Source: Defluviitaleaceae bacterium (GTDB lineage: Bacteria; Bacillota; Clostridia; Lachnospirales; WQUN01). From it: 64,000 nucleotides of DNA. The stretch spans positions 1 through 64,000 of the forward strand of contig WQVF01000010.1 of the NCBI GenBank assembly GCA_009781725.1, written 5' to 3'. Below, piece by piece: positions 58,385-64,000 of the stretch (the first letter of the stretch is position 1; the number at the start of each line of letters is the position of its first letter). The position numbers were made by a program, and so were the translations under genes. A model generated the notes under the pieces. It worked only from the letters and a program-made list of their open reading frames with translations. It was not told the origin of the DNA and searched no databases.

Positions 58385-59578
58385 TTATGACAATCCTAAA
58401 GCTCGTCTGGGATTTCGTGGAACACCGTTTTGTCGCATTTCGAAGTGCAGATGAGGCCCGGTGGATACTCCTGTGGAGCCTATCAGGGCAATAACCTGTC
58501 CGCGACTGACTTCATCCCCTACAGAAACCAGGTTACGGGAATTGTGGCCGTACAATGTATGAAGTCCTCCACCATGGTCTATTATAACTGTGAAGCCATA
58601 TCCCCCATGCCAACCGGACAGTATCACGGTTCCGGATTCGGCGGCAACGATATTACTACCACTACGAGCACGGATATCTATACCGTCATGATGCTCCCTT
58701 CTGCGTCTAGTAGGGTGGGTTCTATAGCCAAAATCGCTGGAAATACTGGCGGAAGATGGGACCGGCCATTGGAATATCCCATTCGCTGGGATATTTGCAA
58801 GTTGTATTTCCCGCGCCCGGCGCTCCCTTTCTCTCTGCTCAGCTGCAATACGGGCCTGCTCCGCTTGATATGCCGTATACCATGCGTTGTGCATCTCGGC
58901 GGCTTGCTCTTCTTTGAAAAGCAAGAGGGCCTCGTATCGTTCCTCATCTGCCGCAAGCTCTACAAAAAACGCTTCTTGGTATTCCGCAAGATCATCAAGG
59001 CGTTGCAGATATGCTTCCTGCTGCTGTTGTAGCGCGGCCACAGAACTTAACTGCCGTGTATATGCTTCTTGCATTTGAGCAATACTATTCTCGATTTCTT
59101 CCAGGCGAGTTACCATTTCCTGGTCCCGCCGGGCAATATCGTTTACATATTCTAATCTAAGAAGAAAGTCCCTAAGGCTGGTAGCTTGCAAAACTACAGA
59201 CAAAAGCCCTGTCATGCCTCGCTCCTGGATTTCTCTGAGGCGAGTTCTTACTATTTCGTGTTGACGGTCAAGGTCTTCCCTGGCCTGCGCCCATTCAAGC
59301 TCTGTTTGTTCAAGGGCAGCTTCGGTTGCATACAGAGCATCATCTATGGCTAGCAAATCGTCTGTTGCGGCTATCATACGGGCATCAAGCTCTAATATTA
59401 CCTGGTGGATACGGTCCATTTCGGCGCGGGTTTCTGCCAGTATTCCAGCTTGAGCGTCCGCTTCGGCACGGGCGTCCTCGTATTGGCTGCGCAGGTCACC
59501 TAAGTCTCCAGCCATAAGATTTATGCTGGACATAAAAAATACCAGAACTAGAAAAACAGCGACTATTCTCTTCTTCAT
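58385..59578 (-). CDS. M23 peptidoglycan hydrolase with coiled coil (EnvC/CwlO/PcsB-like)
   Basis: The 397-residue secreted protein has a signal peptide (about 1-24) and a long coiled coil (about 25-255, Gln/Glu/Ala-rich). A C-terminal LytM/M23 zinc endopeptidase domain follows (HHDGIDIRA, YGHNSRN, HLHFE). The coiled coil in such proteins docks onto FtsEX, which switches the hydrolase on during septation. ftsX and ftsE lie just upstream on the same strand, supporting that role. AGGAGG precedes the ATG. The catalytic His/Asp ligands are retained, so it should be an active enzyme rather than an EnvC-type activator. Confidence 0.92.
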   Translation of the reverse strand: MKKRIVAVFLVLVFFMSSINLMAGDLGDLRSQYEDARAEADAQAGILAETRAEMDRIHQVILELDARMIAATDDLLAIDDALYATEAALEQTELEWAQAREDLDRQHEIVRTRLREIQERGMTGLLSVVLQATSLRDFLLRLEYVNDIARRDQEMVTRLEEIENSIAQMQEAYTRQLSSVAALQQQQEAYLQRLDDLAEYQEAFFVELAADEERYEALLLFKEEQAAEMHNAWYTAYQAEQARIAAEQRERERRAREIQLANIPANGIFQWPVPSSASISSDFGYRTHPTRRRREHHDGIDIRARSGSNIVAAESGTVILSGWHGGYGFTVIIDHGGGLHTLYGHNSRNLVSVGDEVSRGQVIALIGSTGVSTGPHLHFEMRQNGVPRNPRRALGLS

Positions 59579-59592
59579 ATGTATCCTCCTAA

Positions 59593-59832
59593 CAGCCCAT
59601 TACAGGCGTATTCGTCACCAGCCAAGCATGAAAAGCGGAATCGCGGCTCCGCCGCTCAATATAGCTTTTGAGTTGCGCGCGCTTCGCGCGCGCTTTCTAA
59701 TACCGATTCCAAATTAAAACCTGTCTGACAGAGCGACTGCTTGAAACGCAAAGCAAGCGTTTCAAGCGGTTTTGCCGCGATAGACAGATAGGATTTTAAT
59801 TGGAGTCGGTATAAAAACCGGTTTTGGTTTGC
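59593..59832. repeat. Element D copy 2, interrupted by element E
   Basis: The D series (CACCAGCCAAGCAT...GCGCGCTTCG...CGCGCTTTCTAA) runs to 59700 and resumes at 59813 (AAAACCGGTTTTGGTTTGC). The intervening DNA is element E. Confidence 0.8.
59701..59811. mobile_element. Element E, complete MITE-like copy
   Basis: Terminal inverted repeats TACCGATTCCAA...AAAACCTGTCTG and CAGATAGGATTTT...TTGGAGTCGGTA bound 111 bp with an internal GCTTGAAACGC / GCGTTTCAAGC hairpin. TA dinucleotides flank the ends. It splits element D, which proves insertion. A half copy at 32787 truncates a Uma2 gene. It carries no gene of its own, so a transposase elsewhere is inferred. Confidence 0.75.
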
Positions 59833-59862
59833 CATGGATTGTAAACCGACAGAGTTATATAC

Positions 59863-60762
59863 TCACACCTTCAAATACTGCCGGATAGAAACCACAGACC
59901 CAAATAACCCTATCAACGCCCCAAGTATCAGCGCAAAAGGCACTACATAGAACAGTACTCTTTCCCCTGGGAGGAAATACATAAAATCAAGCATGGGGAC
60001 ATTTGTTACCATGGCTATAACTGCGTCATATCCAAAGGCACAGATTACCGCCGGTATTGCGGCACCTACTAGGCCTATAAGCATCCCTTCGATTACAAAA
60101 GGCCAGCGGATAAACCAGTCTGTTGCGCCTACATATTTCATGATACTGATTTCTGCCTGCCTTGAACTTACGGTAATACGTATCGTATTGATAATTATCA
60201 CAAAAGATATAAGTCCCAAAATAAGTATTGCAACAATGGAAATTGTCTGGACCACTCTTGTGAGATTCCATAGAATATCAACCAAGTCCTGTTCGCTGCG
60301 GACAAGTGCTATTCCATAAGGCTCCATAGCCTCCAGTGCCCATACAACTTCGTCATGGAACTGGATATCTTCCACTTCGACGCTAAAGGCTCGCCGAAAT
60401 GGTGTGTCATCCATAAATATATCTACCAAGGGGCTATCCTGCCCAAATACGGCCCTCAGAATATCTTCGCCTTCATCCGGGTGGACAAACTCAGCATGTT
60501 GCACATTGGGTATTGCCATTATCCTATCCAGGATATCCGACAGCTCTCCGGTGGTCACTTCGTCATCCACAAAGGCCACAAGGCCGATTTGCTCATGCAA
60601 ATGTCCGAAAACAGAGTTCACATTGACCACTAATAGGTAAAACACAGATACGATAAACACACAGGAGGCAACAGTCAAAATTGATGCAATGGTCATTAGG
60701 CGGTTGTGAAATAGATTTCTTAACGCTACCCCTAAGTAATGCCTCACTGTACGCAATTTCAT
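59863..60762 (-). CDS. ftsX: Cell division ABC transporter permease FtsX
   Basis: The 299-residue protein has four transmembrane helices. The first is after the N-terminal NLFHNRLMTIASILTVAS, and three are in the C-terminal half. A large extracellular loop (about 50-160) binds peptidoglycan hydrolases. The NTIRITVSSRQAEISIMKYVGAT stretch (shown here in parts: NTIRI, SSRQAEISIMK) is the family signature. It overlaps ftsE by 4 bases and lies upstream of the M23 hydrolase gene, with the D/E repeat pair in between. Confidence 0.95.
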   Translation of the reverse strand: MKLRTVRHYLGVALRNLFHNRLMTIASILTVASCVFIVSVFYLLVVNVNSVFGHLHEQIGLVAFVDDEVTTGELSDILDRIMAIPNVQHAEFVHPDEGEDILRAVFGQDSPLVDIFMDDTPFRRAFSVEVEDIQFHDEVVWALEAMEPYGIALVRSEQDLVDILWNLTRVVQTISIVAILILGLISFVIIINTIRITVSSRQAEISIMKYVGATDWFIRWPFVIEGMLIGLVGAAIPAVICAFGYDAVIAMVTNVPMLDFMYFLPGERVLFYVVPFALILGALIGLFGSVVSIRQYLKV

Positions 60763-61538
60763 TCTGTGTCCGCCTCCTGGGTTGACCCTGTTTCTTCTGG
60801 GATACCGATTTCATGGGTAATGCCTATTTCTTGCAGGATATCAGTGGGTTCTTGATTATGGAAAATATAGCCGCTGTTTTCTGTGTCTCGTAGTACCTTG
60901 CCTTCACCCAAGGCTACTACCCGTTTTTGCATGTCGTCCACTATATCGCGGGCATGTGTGGCTACTACCACTGTGGTGCCCAGATTATTTATATCGTTTA
61001 GAAGCATCATGATGTCCCATGCAGTGTCCGGGTCCAGGTTACCAGTGGGCTCGTCAGCTATAAGAATGGGAGGCTTGTTGATAATAGCACGAGCCAGAGA
61101 TACACGCTGCTGCTCACCGCCGGAGAGTTGGTTTGGGTAGGCCTTGGCTTTTTTTGTAAGGCCTACTAAGTGAAGGACCTGGGGGACTGTGCGGCGGATT
61201 TCTTTGTTGGTAGCTTCGACTATACGCATGGCGAAGGCCACGTTTTCATAAACAGTTTTATTTCTAAGTAAACGGAAATCCTGAAAAACAACACCCATTT
61301 TCCGTCGAAAAAAGGGCATGTCACGACGGTTAATCTTACTGACATCTTTGCCGTCGATAATGATTTTGCCCTTTGTTGGTTCGATTTCTTTTAGGAGGAG
61401 GCGCACAAAGCTGGTTTTACCGCTACCGCTGGAACCTACGATAAATACAAACTCGCCGCTGTTAATTGTAAGACTAACATCGTTGAGGCCTGGCGCGCCG
61501 TTTTCGTATATTTTGGTGATTTCTTTTAGTTCAATCAT
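60759..61538 (-). CDS. ftsE: Cell division ATP-binding protein FtsE, C-terminally extended
   Basis: FtsE is the ATPase of FtsEX, which triggers septal wall hydrolysis. The 259 residues start at ATG 61538 (GAGGGG upstream). Walker [15 protein letters not shown], signature [14 protein letters not shown] and Walker [13 protein letters not shown] are intact. The first about 228 residues are standard. The last about 30 form an acidic Glu/Ile/Thr-rich tail ([20 protein letters not shown]) not usual for FtsE. It is coupled to ftsX by a 4-base overlap. Confidence 0.95.
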   Translation of the reverse strand: MIELKEITKIYENGAPGLNDVSLTINSGEFVFIVGSSGSGKTSFVRLLLKEIEPTKGKIIIDGKDVSKINRRDMPFFRRKMGVVFQDFRLLRNKTVYENVAFAMRIVEATNKEIRRTVPQVLHLVGLTKKAKAYPNQLSGGEQQRVSLARAIINKPPILIADEPTGNLDPDTAWDIMMLLNDINNLGTTVVVATHARDIVDDMQKRVVALGEGKVLRDTENSGYIFHNQEPTDILQEIGITHEIGIPEETGSTQEADTE

Positions 61539-61593
61539 TCGTGGCCCCTCAAAATGAGATGTCAACTCGTTATGTGTTGCACAATGACTCTAT

Positions 61594-61667
61594 TGTAGGG
61601 GACGGCACCCCTCGACGTCCCGAGCCACCGCGAAAAGCGCGGGACATCAGGAGGCCGCCCCCAACAT
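61594..61667. repeat. Family C inverted repeat (degenerate)
   Basis: TTGTAGGGGACGGC and GGCCGCCCCCAACA flank an internal CGTCCCG...CGGGAC palindrome. It lies between the CdaR-type gene and ftsE. Confidence 0.55.
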
Positions 61668-61677
61668 TGTTGCTACA

Positions 61678-62769
61678 TTAAAACGCTTGCTTTTCCCTAT
61701 ATGACAGGTATTTGTTTACCATCAGAGTAATCTTGAAGGTTATAGCATCGCTAAATTTGCGAAGATCCAGCTTGGTCATTTTTTGGAGTTTGTCCAGTCG
61801 GTATACTAAGGTATTCCTATGGATATACAACTCCCTGGAAGTCTCGGATACATTAAGGTCATTTTCGAAGAACTTCATTACTGTCGCGAACATTTCCTCA
61901 TCAATGTCCTCTATGCTAAAGCCTTGGAGCATTTCATTGATAAAAATACGACATAGCGGAAGGGGAAGCTGATATATCAGGCGGCCGATGCCTAGGCGTT
62001 CGTAGTTAACAATTTGCTTGTCGGCTTCGAAGATTTTGCCTACTTCCTGAGCCAGACGAGCCTCCTTGAAGGAGTTGGACACATCTTTAAGATCCTTGAC
62101 TACCGCACCAATGGCTACATATACCTTGCTCATGGCCTCGCTGGAGAGTGTGTCCACCACCATATTGGCCACTTGTTCAATTTCTGTTGTAGAATCCCGG
62201 TCCGATATTTCTTTTACAAGGATAATGCTGTTCTCGTCCACAGCAGTTACGAAATCCCGTGGGCGGTCAGGGAAGATTCCCCTTACTATTTCTAGTGCGC
62301 TCATATCTGGGTCCAACGTGGTTTCTATTAGATAGACTACCCGTCTTACATCGTTGTCTATGCGAAGTTTTTTGGCTCGTGAATAGATATCTACCAAAAG
62401 TAGATTGTCCAGTAGCAAGTTCTTAATGAAGTTATCCCTATCGAAGCGCTCTTTGTAGGCCATCATTAGGGATTGGATATGGAATGTTACGATTTTGCCC
62501 ACTCTGTAGGTGTCTTCGTCCTCACCTGGGAGGATGACCACGTACTCTGCAAGGCTATTGTCGAAGACCTTAAAGTATTGATATCCCTGGACCAGTTGAT
62601 TCTCTGCCGGGGAATTGACAAAGGCTTCGATGATTGGTTGCAAATCCGGGTTGTAGTCAAGTTCTGTACTGGCAACTATTTTTCCTTCTCTATCCAGCAC
62701 AGAAATTTCCTTGCGTGTGATGTTTTTTAGACCGTCTACAGTGTTTTGTAGTGCTTGATTAGTTATCAT
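61678..62769 (-). CDS. CdaR/PucR-family transcriptional regulator
   Basis: The 363-residue regulator has an N-terminal sugar-diacid-recognition-like domain (about 1-120). A GGDEF-like middle region follows (about 150-270). The C-terminal PucR helix-turn-helix is LNVSETSRELYIHRNTLVYR, about 308-327. Members control uptake and use of sugar diacids such as glucarate, or purines. No target gene is next to it; it precedes ftsEX at about 140 bp, with a repeat between. GGGAGGG precedes the ATG. Confidence 0.88.
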   Translation of the reverse strand: MITNQALQNTVDGLKNITRKEISVLDREGKIVASTELDYNPDLQPIIEAFVNSPAENQLVQGYQYFKVFDNSLAEYVVILPGEDEDTYRVGKIVTFHIQSLMMAYKERFDRDNFIKNLLLDNLLLVDIYSRAKKLRIDNDVRRVVYLIETTLDPDMSALEIVRGIFPDRPRDFVTAVDENSIILVKEISDRDSTTEIEQVANMVVDTLSSEAMSKVYVAIGAVVKDLKDVSNSFKEARLAQEVGKIFEADKQIVNYERLGIGRLIYQLPLPLCRIFINEMLQGFSIEDIDEEMFATVMKFFENDLNVSETSRELYIHRNTLVYRLDKLQKMTKLDLRKFSDAITFKITLMVNKYLSYREKQAF

Positions 62770-62870
62770 GTGTTACCCTCCCTGATAATTTATTTTAATA
62801 TATTTGCAAAATTTTCGCAATAGTTTCTTCGCAATTTGTTCATAGTTTCTTCATATTTATGATGGGCTTT

Positions 62871-62891
62871 CCCCCTTCCGAAGGAAGGGGG
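62871..62891. repeat. 9-bp perfect hairpin after upp
   Basis: CCCCCTTCC-GAA-GGAAGGGGG lies 7 bases past the upp stop. There is no T-tail, so termination strength is doubtful. Confidence 0.5.
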
Positions 62892-62897
62892 CTTGGT

Positions 62898-63524
62898 TTA
62901 CTTCGTTCCATAAATCCTATCCCCGGCGTCGCCAAGGCCTGGGACAATATATCCGTGGTCGTTGAGCTCGGGGTCGTTGCTGGCGGTATAGATGCCTACA
63001 TCTGGGTGGTCTTTTAAGATTCTTTCCACACCTGTGGGGCATGATACCAACACCAGTAATCTTATATTTTTTACATTACAATCTTTTAAGTAATTGATGG
63101 CCATGGAGGCGGTGCCGCCTGTGGCTAACATGGGGTCTAATAGAAAAACTTCTCGTTCGCAGATGTCAGGGGGCAGCTTACAGAAATACTCCACTGGTTG
63201 CAGCGTTTGTGGGTCACGGTATAGGCCGATATGACCGACCTTTGCTGTGGGGATTAGACGGAGCAAGCCGTCCACCATACCCATGCCTGCCCTAAGGATG
63301 GGCACAAAGGCGAATTTTTTTTCTATGGTATGGCATATGGTCTTGCAGATAGGGGTTTCTACTTCGATTTCTATAGTAGGGAGGTCCTTGGTTACCTCGT
63401 AGCAGATTAGGGATGCTACCTCTCCGCAGATTTCCCTGAACTCCTTTGTACCGGTGGTAACGCTGCGTAGTTTTGACATTTTGGATTGGATTAATGGGTG
63501 GGTGATTATTTGTAAGCCTGTCAT
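62898..63524 (-). CDS. upp: Uracil phosphoribosyltransferase
   Basis: The enzyme makes UMP from uracil and PRPP in pyrimidine salvage. The 208 residues have the family N-terminus [15 protein letters not shown]. The PRPP motif [18 protein letters not shown] and C-terminal [20 protein letters not shown] are present. AAGGAGG precedes the ATG. It is 11 bp downstream of the GTP pyrophosphokinase gene, so both likely form one operon. Confidence 0.97.
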   Translation of the reverse strand: MTGLQIITHPLIQSKMSKLRSVTTGTKEFREICGEVASLICYEVTKDLPTIEIEVETPICKTICHTIEKKFAFVPILRAGMGMVDGLLRLIPTAKVGHIGLYRDPQTLQPVEYFCKLPPDICEREVFLLDPMLATGGTASMAINYLKDCNVKNIRLLVLVSCPTGVERILKDHPDVGIYTASNDPELNDHGYIVPGLGDAGDRIYGTK

Positions 63525-63535
63525 ATACGTCCTCC

Positions 63536-64000
63536 TTAATATGCAATATCTACAAGTTCCTGTATAAGTATCATCCTCTGATCAAGCTCCGCTATCCGCT
63601 CTGCGCATTCTTGGAGCTCGTGGGCCAGGTGAGCGGGCATTTCGTCTTGGTATTTATATCTTGCCTTATGTTCAAGGGTGGCCCAAAAATCCATGGACTG
63701 TGTACGGATTTGTACTTCTACCGGTAGCGTTTCTTTTGTGCATGACAGGAAAATAGGCACTTCAAAAATCAGATGATAGCTACGGTACCCGCTGGGTTTT
63801 GGTTTGGATACATAATCTTTTTCGCTTATTATCTTAAGGTCTGACTGGCTTTTAAGAACTGAGGCTATCAAGGGGATGTCTTTGGCATAGGGGCAGATAC
63901 AACGTATTCCCGCGATATCTGTGAGATTTGCTTTCGCGCTTTCCGCGGTGAGAGGGCAGGATTGGCGGTGGAGTTTTGCGGCTATGCTCTCTGCGCTTTT
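63536..64000 (-). CDS. Small GTP pyrophosphokinase (RelQ/YjbM-type), 3' part
   Basis: The open frame enters from the right edge ([13 protein letters not shown]) and ends at 63536, giving 154 visible residues. Synthetase motifs are present: [13 protein letters not shown], the substrate loop [32 protein letters not shown] and a helical C-terminus. The absence of HD, TGS and ACT parts within this span, and the immediate stop, identify a small alarmone synthetase making (p)ppGpp. It would add to the long RelA/SpoT at 35637. The N-terminus lies outside the window. Confidence 0.93.
   Translation of the reverse strand, partial: KSAESIAAKLHRQSCPLTAESAKANLTDIAGIRCICPYAKDIPLIASVLKSQSDLKIISEKDYVSKPKPSGYRSYHLIFEVPIFLSCTKETLPVEVQIRTQSMDFWATLEHKARYKYQDEMPAHLAHELQECAERIAELDQRMILIQELVDIAY

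Noticed and set aside
12334-59811. Insertion sequences
   Set aside because: Several palindromic or MITE-like elements are present, but no transposase frame or complete IS was found in the window.
1-64000. CRISPR array
   Set aside because: The repeats seen are dispersed or nested palindromes; nowhere are short direct repeats separated by regular unique spacers.

Overview
The window looks like a chromosomal segment from a Gram-positive (monoderm) bacterium of the class Clostridia, probably an uncultured gut-type lineage near the Lachnospirales. The signs are the single-membrane division and cell-wall gene set (ftsZ, divIB/ftsQ, ftsEX with an M23 hydrolase, class C sortases), strong AGGAGG ribosome binding sites, a CdaR/PucR regulator, HemZ, a Firmicutes-style L10 leader, and pyruvate phosphate dikinase. 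The lineage is inferred from gene content only. The DNA is unusually rich in short palindromic dispersed repeats of at least seven families; no transposase was seen.

Layout. 1-6 kb: a partial XRE regulator, then dacF, ftsZ, ftsQ and the rsmD-coaD-coiled-coil operon, all on the minus strand. 6.2-9 kb: tRNA-Leu(UAA) and a hydantoinase-type ATPase fused to a cysteine-rich DUF2284-like domain. 9-27 kb: a carbohydrate locus with a GntR/LacI-type regulator, an LplB/YtcP/lipoprotein ABC importer without its ATPase, a nucleoside-hydrolase-like protein, a GH88 unsaturated uronyl hydrolase and a GH38-like mannosidase on the plus strand. After an unrelated YgjV/DegV pair comes a tightly coupled minus-strand operon: GH2 beta-mannosidase, HAD, deoxyhypusine-synthase-like protein, PfkB kinase, alpha/beta hydrolase. 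Three copies of a 104-bp palindrome sit at boundaries inside and at the edges of this locus. 27.4-31.7 kb: a decayed uronate/KDG operon (GntR-UTRA regulator, possible phosphotriesterase stub, 2-hydroxyacid dehydrogenase remnant, intact KDPG aldolase, half a PfkB kinase) with an S41 peptidase gene lying in it.

31.7-43 kb: small kinase-like and hypothetical genes, a repeat-truncated Uma2 gene, the relA/spoT-hemZ-hisS operon, rplJL behind an L10 leader, ppdK and an AbrB-like regulator missed by simple ORF calling. 43-46.3 kb: a probable defence patch with a bacterial NACHT NTPase facing a damaged MntA-HepT nucleotidyltransferase/HEPN pair. The two are separated by a Russian-doll nest of inverted repeats that supplies the stop codons of both converging reading frames. 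46.3-53.6 kb: an SPFH protein with four zinc ribbons and two membrane partners, then two class C sortases (the second carries an extra sortase fold lacking the catalytic Cys), a cell-surface repeat protein with an NPGTN motif, and an amidase. 53.7-64 kb, minus strand: an ABC-F protein, an S41 peptidase, the M23/EnvC-like hydrolase beside ftsX-ftsE, a CdaR-type regulator, upp, and a partial small GTP pyrophosphokinase.

How the genes may work together. The 9-27 kb locus appears to import lyase-generated unsaturated oligosaccharides containing uronate and mannose and to break them down in the cytoplasm. The uronate product would feed KDG/KDPG chemistry, of which only the aldolase survives intact here. 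The ftsEX-M23 set would control septal peptidoglycan splitting. The sortases and the NPGTN protein may form a self-contained surface-anchoring unit. The best candidates for undescribed biology are the NACHT/MntA-HepT patch with its repeat nest, the pseudo-sortase fusion, the HyuA-DUF2284 fusion, and the DHS-like/PfkB/HAD trio.
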